Positions 18,457-26,582 of a stretch of 64,000 nt of DNA are shown one piece after another (positions within the stretch are counted from its first letter, which is position 1; each line of letters opens with the position of its first letter). The stretch comes from Rhodoferax sp. GW822-FHT02A01. Lineage in GTDB: Bacteria > Pseudomonadota > Gammaproteobacteria > Burkholderiales > Burkholderiaceae_C. The translations under genes were made by a program, and so were the position numbers. The stretch is taken from positions 3,038,001-3,102,000 of the forward strand of contig NZ_CP152376.1 of the NCBI RefSeq assembly GCF_038784515.1, read 5' to 3'. Below the pieces are notes generated by a model. The model was not told where the DNA came from. It searched no databases and saw only the letters and a program-made list of their open reading frames with translations.

Positions 18457-19779
18457 TCAGTGTGAGTTCGCTGGCGGCTTATATCCGTCGGTGAGCGTGC
18501 GCAGGAACGCGACCACGTCGCGGACCTCGGCGGCATTGAGCGCAGGCTTGTCACCACGCTTGCCACCAAATGGGGCGTCGGTGTTGATGGCGATTTGCAG
18601 GTCGTTGGGTAGGTCGTCGAAACGCTGCACTTCGCCTTTGCTGTTGCGTGGGTAGTATTTCTCGGGGCGGGTGTCACGTTCAACGTAAAAGGCCACGGCC
18701 TCCTCCAATGTGTGGAATACGCCGTTGTGGAAGAAGCTCTTGCGTATTGCCACATTGCGCAACGACGGTGTCTTGAACCTGCCGCAGTAATCCTTGTGAT
18801 CCGTCAGATCCGTGCGTATGGGGCCGCACAACCCCATGTCATACCAGTCTTTGTTTGCGTTGGCGGCAATCCTGTTGTTGCGCGGCACGCCCAGGGCAAT
18901 GAGGCCGAAGTCAGTGAAGTCCGGGAATGCGCCGCGTTTGACAGCGCTCACATGGCAGGATGCGCAGTTTCCTTTCTCCGGATCGTTGAAGGCACGCATA
19001 CCGCGTAGCTCCTGTTGGCTGAGTTGGGTTTGGCCCCGCAAAAAGGCATCGTACTTGCTGTTGTAGGGATAGAAGTCTTCAGGATTCTGTTGAAACACCT
19101 CCAGCGCCCACAACAAGCCGTTCCAGGCCTTGTCGGGCGTGTCCAGTACGTGGGGGCCAAAAGTTTCGCGCATGCGCCGCGCGCTGGCAGATTGCTGCAA
19201 CTGCCGAACCACACTGGCCGAGTCTGCATTGGCCATTTCCAGCGGCGACAGCAGGGGGAGCTGGGCTTGCTCATGAACACTGCTGACACGGCCATCCCAG
19301 GTGCTTCCGCCGGTAGGGCCTTGGTCCTCACTGTCGTTGCCATCGTTATCACTGAAGTGCTCGTTGAACGGTGGTGTTTGCTGGCGATAGGTCAGCGATG
19401 GCACCGCGCGCAGTCCGGGCGTGCGTAGGGCCGGGCCACCCAGTTGCACAGGTAGTGCATTGGGTGGGCCGTAGGCATGTTGCGGACTATGGCAGGACGC
19501 ACACGACATCTTGCCGGACGCCGACAGAGCCGTGTCAAAGAACAGGGCCTTGCCCAACTCTGCGAGTTCTTTTGCACTGGGGCGGCGCTCGAATGCCGTC
19601 TCATAGAAAGAGCGTTGTGGTGCTGGGGCTGAGGCCGCATGTGCCGGTGCAGATAGGGCAGGCGTTGCCGGATTGCAAGCGGTCAGCCAAACGGAGCACA
19701 ACAAGGCAATGGGAAGAGTGGGCGTGACGACGCGCGCCGCTGAGCACCTCAGAAAGCGGCAAAGAACGTGAACTTGCAT
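18457..19779 (-). CDS. Di-heme cytochrome c peroxidase/MauG-family lipoprotein
   Basis: 440 residues with a signal peptide ending in a lipobox (LTAC) and two CASCH heme c motifs, one in each half, which is the layout of bacterial di-heme peroxidases (CcpA/MauG group). It should sit in the periplasm anchored to a membrane and reduce peroxide or oxidise a partner. It is divergent from the phosphatase gene across a short region with a Pho-box-like repeat. The loop after the first heme is longer than in minimal CcpA, nearer to the MauG-like branch; the partner is unknown. Confidence 0.9.
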   Translation of the reverse strand: MQVHVLCRFLRCSAARVVTPTLPIALLCSVWLTACNPATPALSAPAHAASAPAPQRSFYETAFERRPSAKELAELGKALFFDTALSASGKMSCASCHSPQHAYGPPNALPVQLGGPALRTPGLRAVPSLTYRQQTPPFNEHFSDNDGNDSEDQGPTGGSTWDGRVSSVHEQAQLPLLSPLEMANADSASVVRQLQQSASARRMRETFGPHVLDTPDKAWNGLLWALEVFQQNPEDFYPYNSKYDAFLRGQTQLSQQELRGMRAFNDPEKGNCASCHVSAVKRGAFPDFTDFGLIALGVPRNNRIAANANKDWYDMGLCGPIRTDLTDHKDYCGRFKTPSLRNVAIRKSFFHNGVFHTLEEAVAFYVERDTRPEKYYPRNSKGEVQRFDDLPNDLQIAINTDAPFGGKRGDKPALNAAEVRDVVAFLRTLTDGYKPPANSH

Positions 19780-19801
19780 GCATTCAGCTTACTTTTGCCG
19801 T

Positions 19802-19819
19802 ATGACGGTTGGGTGACAA
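19802..19819 (-). promoter_or_regulatory. Candidate PhoB box
   Basis: Read on the minus strand the site is TTGTCAC-CCAA-CCGTCAT: two 7-base repeats close to CTGTCAT separated by 4 bases, the geometry of a PhoB box. It lies between the peroxidase gene and the phosphatase gene and is oriented toward the peroxidase. A phosphatase neighbour makes phosphate control plausible, but the match is imperfect. Confidence 0.4.
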
Positions 19820-19895
19820 GACCTTCCACCTTCATGAAGTTGTCTTAATGCGTCGATACATTGGGCCTTTCGACAAACAAATTTTGGTAGCGCTC

Positions 19896-21572
19896 ATGAA
19901 GAATTCGCCGATGAAAGCATGGTTCCCACTCACAGCAGTAGCCGCTCTGGCACTTACCGCCTGCGGCAGCGGAGACACTGATCCGACCAAGGTTTTGCAA
20001 TCCAGAATCAAGAACGTTGTGGTGATATACGCAGAGAACCGTTCTTTCGACAGCCTGTACGGCAAGTTCCCAGGGGCCAACGGACTCAATGCTGTGCTGG
20101 ATGCCAATGGCAACCCGACTTCCGCCTATATTCCTCAAAAGGACCGTGATGGCACTACAGTACTGGCCACGCTGCCGCAAACCTGGGGCGGTGTTACGGC
20201 TGGTGGTGTCACGCCGGTTGTGACGCAGGCGCAAAGTGCCAATTTGCCGAATGCACCTTTCTCAGTGGAAACGGCTTTTTTCGCGGCTTCTGGCTCCAAG
20301 TTGACCACCAGCACGGTGACACGTGACCTTTTTCACCGCTTCTTTGAAAACCAGATGCAAATCAACGGTGGCAAGAACGACATGTTTGCTGCGTGGGCCG
20401 ATGGTGGTGGTCTCACCATGGGAGGCTTTGACTACAGTGCGTCGCCCATGTTCAAGTTGGCCAAGCAGTACGTGCTGGCAGACAACTTCTTCCAGGCGGC
20501 GTATGGTGGCTCTTTTCTGAACCACCAGTACCTGGTGTGTGCTTGTGCGCCGGAATATCCCAACGCAGATACGGCGACCGCAGCGCCTACCATTGCGAAA
20601 CTCGATACCGATGCGTCGGGCAATTACCTTCCCAAACTGACCGTCAAAGGCACCAGCCCGGCCTCGGCAATGACAGGTCCAGCCGCTTTCCTGCTGAGCG
20701 GCAACATCACACCCGCCAACTATTTTGGTGATGGCAAGTTCTACGCCGTCAACACCATGCAGGCGCCTTACCAGCCCAGCGGCAATCCGCCCGCCAACGT
20801 GACTGGCAACAATGCTTTGTATGCCGACACCACCAAGGCCACCACATTGCCCCCGCAAACCGCCACCACCATCGGTGATTTGCTGGATGCCAAGAAGGTG
20901 AGCTGGAAGTGGTATTCGGGCTCCTGGAACAACGCGGTGACAGACGGCATGCAGGCACCGACGGCCACCCGCAATGTGATCTACAACGGCAACACCTTTG
21001 GCGTTGCAACGACCGCCAACCTGGACTTTCAGCCGCATCACCAACCGTTCAATTACTACGCCAAGTTTGATCCGGTGGCCAATACCGCCAACCGCACGGC
21101 ACATCTGAAGGACTACACCGATCTGGTCGCCGATGCCGCCGCAGGTACATTGCCCGCCGTGACTTTCTACAAACCGGAGGGGCTCTACAACCAACATCCC
21201 GGCTACGCCAACATCTCCGATGGCGATGCCCGGATTGCAGACCTGATCGCCAAGTTGCAGGCCAGCCCGCAGTGGAACAACATGGCAATCGTGGTGACCT
21301 ACGACGAGTTCGGTGGTCAGTGGGACCATGTGGCACCACCCAAGGGTGACAAGATTGGCCCTGGCACGCGCATTCCCGCATTGGTGATTTCGCCCTGGGC
21401 CAAATCCGGTACCGTGGACCATACCCAATACGACACGGGCTCGGTCTTGCGCCTCATTACAAGAACCTTTGGTCTGGACACCTTGCCCGGCCTTGCCGCG
21501 CGTGACGCCGCATTGAAGGCCAATGGTGCATCGCCCATGGGTGACATGACCAACGCGCTGATTCTGAATTAA
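19896..21572 (+). CDS. Phosphoesterase-family (acid phosphatase/phospholipase C-like) lipoprotein
   Basis: 558 residues from ATG 19896. The N-terminus is a lipoprotein signal (hydrophobic stretch ending LTAC). The mature part matches the phosphoesterase family PF04185 (AcpA acid phosphatase and bacterial phospholipase C): [16 protein letters not shown] near the start holds the metal/nucleophile region, and [16 protein letters not shown] near the C-terminus supplies further metal ligands. It should hydrolyse phosphate esters outside the cytoplasm. An upstream in-frame TTG (19809) would destroy the signal peptide and is rejected. A strong terminator follows at 21635. Confidence 0.85.
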   Translation: MKNSPMKAWFPLTAVAALALTACGSGDTDPTKVLQSRIKNVVVIYAENRSFDSLYGKFPGANGLNAVLDANGNPTSAYIPQKDRDGTTVLATLPQTWGGVTAGGVTPVVTQAQSANLPNAPFSVETAFFAASGSKLTTSTVTRDLFHRFFENQMQINGGKNDMFAAWADGGGLTMGGFDYSASPMFKLAKQYVLADNFFQAAYGGSFLNHQYLVCACAPEYPNADTATAAPTIAKLDTDASGNYLPKLTVKGTSPASAMTGPAAFLLSGNITPANYFGDGKFYAVNTMQAPYQPSGNPPANVTGNNALYADTTKATTLPPQTATTIGDLLDAKKVSWKWYSGSWNNAVTDGMQAPTATRNVIYNGNTFGVATTANLDFQPHHQPFNYYAKFDPVANTANRTAHLKDYTDLVADAAAGTLPAVTFYKPEGLYNQHPGYANISDGDARIADLIAKLQASPQWNNMAIVVTYDEFGGQWDHVAPPKGDKIGPGTRIPALVISPWAKSGTVDHTQYDTGSVLRLITRTFGLDTLPGLAARDAALKANGASPMGDMTNALILN

Positions 21573-21634
21573 TTGTTCCATCCGCCCGTCCGCTGTGGCG
21601 GGCGTTTGCAAGACGCACGTGTTGCAAACACGGT

Positions 21635-21673
21635 AAGCGCCTGACCGGAACGCCGGGCAGGCGCTTTCTCTTT
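21635..21673 (+). terminator. Rho-independent terminator
   Basis: AAGCGCCTG pairs with CAGGCGCTT around an inner CCGG/CCGG stem and is followed by TCTCTTT. It ends the phosphatase transcript before the TPP riboswitch. A weaker hairpin (CGCCCG/CGGGCG, 21583-21604) lies just after the stop codon. Confidence 0.8.
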
Positions 21674-21744
21674 GGGCCATTCGGGGACCCGTTTCTGAGC
21701 ACCTGAGCACAGAACATACAATATGCCCGTGCTCGCTGGAGCAC

Positions 21745-21835
21745 ATTCGCTAGGGGTGTTGGTCCGCGCAATCGGACTGACTGAGAAAGTCCCTTTGAAC
21801 CTGATTGAGGTAATCCTCGCGCAGGGAAGCAGTTT
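21745..21835 (+). promoter_or_regulatory. TPP riboswitch (THI box) before cytX
   Basis: The conserved elements are present in order: GGGGTG at the 5' side, CTGAGA, then CCCTTTGAACCTGAT and the closing GCGCAGGGAAGC. This is the thiamine pyrophosphate aptamer, placed about 60 bases before the cytX start. TPP binding would reduce expression of the precursor transporter. Confidence 0.95.
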
Positions 21836-21896
21836 CAGACGGCACTGAGCCGTAGTCTCCCGCTTACCTGCCAACACTTTTGCATGGAGCAACAGG

Positions 21897-23180
21897 ATGG
21901 CAACGACAACTACCGGCACTTCGTCCGGATCTACCAATTACGCATTGGGCAGCCTGCCCGCCAGTGAGCGCGTCTTCAGCTGGCATGAGCATGCTTCGCT
22001 CTGGTTCAGCCTGGGGGTGGGCCTGCTGGTGATGCAAATGGGCGCCTATCTGGTGCCCGCTGTAGGCACGCGTGATGCGGCTATTGCCATCTTGCTGGGT
22101 ACCGCCGTGGGTGCAGGCCTGCTGGCCTGGACTGCCAAGCTGGGCGCGGACAGCGGCCTCACCAGCGCGGGCCTGATGCACAAGACCTACGGTCACTGGT
22201 TTGCCCGGCTGCCGGTGTTTCTCAATATCGCGCAACTGATCGGCTGGACCACGTTCGAGCTGGTCATCATGCGCGATGGCACCTTGGCCATTCTCAAACA
22301 GTCCCTGGGGTTGCCGCTCGAAGGCTGGGTGGGCAACGCGGCGACCACGCTGTTGTGGGGCGCGGTGCTGACGCTGCTGCTGGCCGGGTCCATGACCCAG
22401 CTGGTGCGCAAGATCATCGGCCGCTATGGCCTGCCGCTGGTGCTGCTGTCGCTGCTGTGGCTGAGCTGGCAGTTTGGTGGCAAGGTGCAGTCACACGGAT
22501 TCGCTGCCTTCATGGACCGCGCGGGTGACGGCAGCATGGGCCTGCTTGCTGCCATGGATCTGGTCATTGCCATGCCGGTGTCGTGGTTGCCGCTGGTGGC
22601 GGACTATGCACGCTTTGGCAAGAGCGGACGCGGTGCCTTCTCGGGTACCTGGGTCGGCTACGCGGTGGCCAATGTCTGGTGCTACGCGCTGGGTGTGATG
22701 GTGGCCAGTGTGTCGGCCCCCGACGCCGATCTGGTGGGCACCTTGCTGCTGGCGCAAGGCGGCCTGATTGCGCTGAGCCTGATCCTGGTCGACGAAATCG
22801 ACAACGCCTATGGCGATGTGTATTCCGGCGCGGTTTCCACCCACAGCCTATTACCCAAGTGGTCCATCCGCACCTGGGGCATGCTGCTGGCGGTGCTGTG
22901 CACCGTGCTGGCACTGGTGCTGCCCATGCACGACCTGGAGCCTTTCCTGCTGATGCTCAGCTCCGTGTTCGTGCCACTGTATGGCGTGATCCTGGGGCGC
23001 CTGGGCTTTGCAGAAACCCGGGGTAGCTCGGGCGTGAAGGTGGATTTTGTCGCCGCCGGCATCTGGATCGCAGGCATTGTCGTGTTCCAGGTGTTGACGA
23101 ATTTGGCGCCGCAGTGGGGTGCCACCTTGCCCACCCTGCTGCTGACCGGCGTGCTGGCGGTCGTGACCCGCAAACCCTGA
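21897..23180 (+). CDS. cytX: Hydroxymethylpyrimidine transporter CytX (NCS1 family)
   Basis: 427 residues with about twelve membrane segments and the NCS1 permease pattern (cytosine/purine/HMP family). Position behind a TPP riboswitch, next to thiD/thiE/thiM, identifies it as the CytX branch that imports hydroxymethylpyrimidine. GGAG lies 7 bases before ATG. It converges on thiD with 5 bases between stops. With ThiM and ThiD it gives a complete salvage route from external pyrimidine and thiazole to TMP. Confidence 0.9.
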   Translation: MATTTTGTSSGSTNYALGSLPASERVFSWHEHASLWFSLGVGLLVMQMGAYLVPAVGTRDAAIAILLGTAVGAGLLAWTAKLGADSGLTSAGLMHKTYGHWFARLPVFLNIAQLIGWTTFELVIMRDGTLAILKQSLGLPLEGWVGNAATTLLWGAVLTLLLAGSMTQLVRKIIGRYGLPLVLLSLLWLSWQFGGKVQSHGFAAFMDRAGDGSMGLLAAMDLVIAMPVSWLPLVADYARFGKSGRGAFSGTWVGYAVANVWCYALGVMVASVSAPDADLVGTLLLAQGGLIALSLILVDEIDNAYGDVYSGAVSTHSLLPKWSIRTWGMLLAVLCTVLALVLPMHDLEPFLLMLSSVFVPLYGVILGRLGFAETRGSSGVKVDFVAAGIWIAGIVVFQVLTNLAPQWGATLPTLLLTGVLAVVTRKP

Positions 23181-23185
23181 GCGTT

Positions 23186-24025
23186 TCAGCGCGGCAAGCG
23201 CACCATGGCCTGGGGTGCGTAGCCGTGGTTGAGTGGTCCGCTGCCTTTGCCGGTGCGCACCTGCGCACCGTGCAGCAGGGCGCCCCGTATGTAGCTGCGG
23301 GCAGATTGCACCGCCTCTGCCAGGGGTTGGCCCAGCGCCAGATGGGCGGCGATGGCCGAAGACAGAGTGCATCCGGTGCCATGCGTGTTGGGCGTGTGGA
23401 TGCGGCTGTCGCGCATCCAGACCTTCTCGCCGGTCGCCAGCGCCAGCAGGTCACTCACTGCCTCACCCTGCAAGTGCCCGCCCTTGACCAGCACCGCGTT
23501 GGCGCCCATGGCTAGCAGGGCGTTGGCTGCGGCTTCCATGTCGGCTTCATTCTGAAGCTTGCGCTTCACCAGCAGCCCCGCTTCGTCGAGGTTGGGCGTG
23601 ATCACAGCCGTGCGCGCAAACAGCTCACGCACCAGGACGTCTATGGCCTCGTTGTCGATCAACACCGCGCCGCTGGTGGCGACCATCACCGGATCGAACA
23701 CCACTTTCTGCAGCGCGTGACGGTCAATGGCCTGGGCCACGGTGCGCACGATCTCGGGGGAGTGCAGCATGCCGATCTTGACGGCATCCACGCCAATGTC
23801 TTCCACCACCGCATCGATCTGATCGGTCAGCATCTGCGCCGGCACGCCATGGATGGCGCGCACGCCCTGGGTGTTTTGCGCGGTGAGGGCGGTGATGGCC
23901 GTCATGCCAAAGCAGCCCAGCGCGCTGAAGGTCTTCAGGTCGGCCTGAATGCCGGCGCCACCGCCGCTGTCGGAGCCGGCAATGGACAGTACACGGGGGT
24001 AGGTGAATGGCAAATCAATGGGCAT
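23186..24025 (-). CDS. thiD: Hydroxymethylpyrimidine/phosphomethylpyrimidine kinase
   Basis: 279 residues, usual ThiD size. The N-terminal SIAGSDSGGGAGIQADLKTF motif and the C-terminal HGTGCTLSSAIAA anion-hole motif are both complete. It phosphorylates HMP twice to HMP-PP, the partner of thiazole phosphate in the ThiE reaction. Its start lies within the end of thiE (11-base overlap). It is the last gene of thiM-thiE-thiD, under the TPP riboswitch upstream of thiM. Confidence 0.97.
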   Translation of the reverse strand: MPIDLPFTYPRVLSIAGSDSGGGAGIQADLKTFSALGCFGMTAITALTAQNTQGVRAIHGVPAQMLTDQIDAVVEDIGVDAVKIGMLHSPEIVRTVAQAIDRHALQKVVFDPVMVATSGAVLIDNEAIDVLVRELFARTAVITPNLDEAGLLVKRKLQNEADMEAAANALLAMGANAVLVKGGHLQGEAVSDLLALATGEKVWMRDSRIHTPNTHGTGCTLSSAIAAHLALGQPLAEAVQSARSYIRGALLHGAQVRTGKGSGPLNHGYAPQAMVRLPR

Positions 24026-24683
24026 CGATCAGGTCTCTCAAGTGTTGGCTGGCGCTGCGCGGGTCATCGGCCGAGCAGATGGCACTGACCACGGCCAGGC
24101 TATCGGCCCCGGCCTGCAACACGGCAGCAGCGTTGTGGGCATGGATGCCGCCAATGGCCACCAGCGGCAGCGGCGTTGCGGCGCGTGCGCGCTGCAGACC
24201 ATCCAGTCCCCAGGGCGTGGCGGTATCGGTCTTGGTGGGAGTGGCATAGACCGGGCTCACGCCTAGATAGTCCACCGGCAGGCTCGCGCTTTGCATCACT
24301 TCGTCCAGTGTCTCCACCGACCAGCCGATGAAGACCCCCGGCGGGAGCAAGGCGCGTGCCGCTGCCACCGGCAGATCGCTTTGCCCCAGATGCACACCCT
24401 GTGCGCCACACGCCAGGGCAATGTCCAGCCTGTCGTTGATGATGAGCGGAATCTGCAAGGGCTGCAGTAGGTCCATCAGGGCCATGGCCAGCGCGTGGAA
24501 GTCGCGGCTGTTTGCGTGCTTCTCGCGCAGTTGCACGCAGGTCACGCCGCCCTGCACCGCAGCCAGCACCACATCGGTCAAGGTGCGACCTTTCAGGCTG
24601 GGTTGGTCGGTGACCAGATACAGGCGCAGAGCTTCGCGCAGCCGCTCGCGGCTCCAAGGTGTGGCCTGAGCGTGAGTTACCAA
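24015..24683 (-). CDS. thiE: Thiamine-phosphate synthase
   Basis: 222 residues with ThiE motifs [38 protein letters not shown] and VAIGGI. It joins HMP-PP and thiazole phosphate to thiamine phosphate. No ATG is available before LYLVTD, so the start is probably TTG at 24683, which overlaps the thiM stop; this supports translational coupling. Confidence 0.95.
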   Translation of the reverse strand: MVTHAQATPWSRERLREALRLYLVTDQPSLKGRTLTDVVLAAVQGGVTCVQLREKHANSRDFHALAMALMDLLQPLQIPLIINDRLDIALACGAQGVHLGQSDLPVAAARALLPPGVFIGWSVETLDEVMQSASLPVDYLGVSPVYATPTKTDTATPWGLDGLQRARAATPLPLVAIGGIHAHNAAAVLQAGADSLAVVSAICSADDPRSASQHLRDLIDAH

Positions 24684-25507
24684 GGCTTGAATTCCATCTT
24701 CAGACGCTGCTCCAATGTGGCCTGGTCCAGCAACTGCAATTCGTCGAGCATGATCACCTGCATGCTGCCCACGCCCTGGCGGCGTACCACGGCCTTTTCG
24801 GCAGCCACTTCACCGACCACGCCCATCAGCGCCATGGCAGAGACTGTGGCGCGCCAGGCGTCGGGCTGCACGGCGCAGAAGGCGCCGATCAGGGCCGTGG
24901 CCGAGCAGCCCACGCCGGTGATGCGGGTCATCCATTCATGGCCGTTGCCCAGCAATGCCCAGCGTTTGCCGTCCACGATGTGGTCGGTCGGGCCGCTCAC
25001 GCACACCACGCCACCGGTGCGCGCCACCAGGGCGCGCGCCGCACCCAGCGCATCGTTGGATGCGGCACTGCTGTCCACGCCCTTGGTCTGCACATTGGCA
25101 CCAGCCACGCTCATGATCTCCGAGCCATTGCCGCGAATGACGGTGGGTGCAGCGGTGCCCAGCAACAGCTCGATGCTCTCGTTACGGTAGGCCGTGGCAC
25201 CGGCACCCACCGGGTCCAGCACCGTGGGAATGCCACGCTGTGTGGCGGTCTGCAAGGCCAGGCGCATGCTCTCGATCCAGTAGGGCTCCAGCGTGCCGAT
25301 GTTGAGAACCAGCGACTGCGCAATGCCGGCCATGGCCTGCACCTCTTCGTGGGCATGGGCCATCACGGGCGATGCACCGGCGGCCAGCAGCACATTGGCG
25401 TTGAGGTTCATCACGACAAAGTTGGTGATGCTGTGTACCAGGGGGGCACGCTCTCGCACAGCGGTGATGTCGGCCCAGATGTCGGAGGGGGAGAGCAGGT
25501 CGGTCAT
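24677..25507 (-). CDS. thiM: Hydroxyethylthiazole kinase
   Basis: 276 residues from ATG 25507, which has AGGAAG at a good distance. Family motifs include [14 protein letters not shown] near the N-terminus, LDPVGAGA, and the phosphate-binding [14 protein letters not shown]. It phosphorylates salvaged thiazole alcohol. It is first in thiM-thiE-thiD, behind a TPP riboswitch. No thiC or thiG is in the window, so this locus is a salvage set. Confidence 0.96.
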   Translation of the reverse strand: MTDLLSPSDIWADITAVRERAPLVHSITNFVVMNLNANVLLAAGASPVMAHAHEEVQAMAGIAQSLVLNIGTLEPYWIESMRLALQTATQRGIPTVLDPVGAGATAYRNESIELLLGTAAPTVIRGNGSEIMSVAGANVQTKGVDSSAASNDALGAARALVARTGGVVCVSGPTDHIVDGKRWALLGNGHEWMTRITGVGCSATALIGAFCAVQPDAWRATVSAMALMGVVGEVAAEKAVVRRQGVGSMQVIMLDELQLLDQATLEQRLKMEFKPW

Positions 25508-25554
25508 GGTCTTCCTAGTGTGGTCAGGGACCGGGACCATGCAAAGAGCAGCGA

Positions 25555-25640
25555 AGCGGGCTTCCCTACGCTGGCATGACCCAGATCAGGTTCAAAGAGT
25601 ATTTCTCAGCCACCGGCGGTGGCACCTCTAGCAGGGTGGA
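25555..25640 (-). promoter_or_regulatory. TPP riboswitch (THI box) before thiM
   Basis: On the minus strand the aptamer shows AGAGGTGCC, GGCTGAGAAATAC, CTTTGAACCTGATCTGG and a closing GCGTAGGGAAGC, all conserved TPP elements. It ends about 50 bases before the thiM start and would repress thiMED when TPP is plentiful. Confidence 0.96.
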
Positions 25641-25675
25641 TTATCGGTGATGTTGTGGTGCAACCGAAAGAAGCC

Positions 25676-26212
25676 TCACTTCATCTTGGAAGCCAGCTTG
25701 ATGGTGTCCCCTGCCACCATGAACAGGCCATGTCCCCGGTGGTGGAGCGTGTCCGGTTTCTTGATTGAAGTATCTACCCAGGCTTTGATCACCTCCAGCA
25801 CAAAGAAGCCGTAGCGATTGACCATGCGCGTATCGGCGACCCGGCACTCCAGGCTGGCGTAGCACTCGGCAATCAGGGGCGCGGCGACCAGCGATGCCGG
25901 GGTGCGGGTCAGGCCGAATGCCTGGTACTTGTCCATGGCTTGGCCGGTGCTGTTACCGCACTGCACGACCTTCTTCGCAAGTTCAGCAGTCGGAATGTTG
26001 AGCACGCATTCTCGGGTGGCCCTGAGCGCGGAATAGCTGAAGTTGCCTTTGCTCACCACGCATCCCACCATCGGTGGCTCGAACTCCATCATGGTGTGCC
26101 ATGACTGTGTCATGACATTGGACGCCCCCTTGTGCGCTGTTGTCAGCAGCAGTACCGGGCCGGTTTCCAGCAGTCCATACACCTTCGCCAGGGGGAAAGT
26201 TCGTTTGGGCAT
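25676..26212 (-). CDS. Flavin reductase-like FMN-binding protein
   Basis: 178 residues with the flavin-reductase-like (FMN-binding split barrel) pattern: N-terminal PVLLLTTAHKGASNVMTQSWHT, where such proteins bind FMN, and a central C-V-L-N-I-P segment. Likely an NAD(P)H:flavin or flavoprotein oxidoreductase in the cytoplasm, or a component delivering reduced flavin to a monooxygenase. It lies upstream of the thiM riboswitch on the same strand but is separated by it, so it is probably a separate unit. The substrate is unknown. Confidence 0.8.
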   Translation of the reverse strand: MPKRTFPLAKVYGLLETGPVLLLTTAHKGASNVMTQSWHTMMEFEPPMVGCVVSKGNFSYSALRATRECVLNIPTAELAKKVVQCGNSTGQAMDKYQAFGLTRTPASLVAAPLIAECYASLECRVADTRMVNRYGFFVLEVIKAWVDTSIKKPDTLHHRGHGLFMVAGDTIKLASKMK

Positions 26213-26361
26213 GTCGTGGGACTCCTGAGTCGGGTTGAATATCCTGCGGATCGGGTCACTCTACATCTTCAACCAAGCGACACCTGAACCGCAATCGTGT
26301 GAAACTGTTTCAGATCAAGTAGTGGTGCAGCCCCTGGCATAGAATGGCCCAATAGCTAAAG

Positions 26362-26402
26362 CCCACGAAGCCGTGGGACAGCGTGGCTCCGGGAGGGGCC
26401 GC
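26362..26402 (+). promoter_or_regulatory. Two adjacent perfect hairpins in the leader of the PAS histidine kinase gene
   Basis: Hairpin 1: CCCACG-AAGC-CGTGGG (26362-26377). Hairpin 2: GTGGCTCC-GGGA-GGGGCCGC (26383-26402, 8 pairs with two G-U). The second hairpin contains the only strong Shine-Dalgarno-like sequence (GGGAGGGG) of the short reading frame that starts two bases later at 26404. I compared it with known aptamers and recognise none. It may be a structured leader controlling the downstream kinase. Confidence 0.4.
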
Positions 26403-26403
26403 C

Positions 26404-26430
26404 ATGTTTTTCTTCATCCCTGCAAACTAG
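26404..26430 (+). CDS. 8-codon upstream reading frame (MFFFIPAN)
   Basis: ATG follows GGGAGGGG by about 5 bases; the frame encodes MFFFIPAN and then TAG. Three consecutive Phe codons and a buried ribosome site recall leader peptides, but the frame is so short that chance is a real alternative. The kinase start is 153 bases further on. Confidence 0.25.
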   Translation: MFFFIPAN

Positions 26431-26582
26431 GGTCAGCCAAGCCTGATCGGTTCTTCGTACCCAAGAAGTCCGCTTCCCATCCAATGGGCAGCGATTTGTT
26501 TCTGGCTCTTTGTCGAGCCACGGCGGATGAACCTGCGCAGTGCAAGCTGCATAGCCACCTGCCACCCCCCTGGAGGTGCGAT

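Noticed and set aside
20262..21746. Minus-strand open frame of 494 codons
   Set aside because: Antisense to the phosphatase lipoprotein gene and crossing its terminator.
26341..26450. Possible c-di-GMP-I (GEMM) riboswitch before the PAS kinase
   Set aside because: The expected GGGACGCAAAGCC and tetraloop/receptor blocks are absent; only two simple hairpins are supported.
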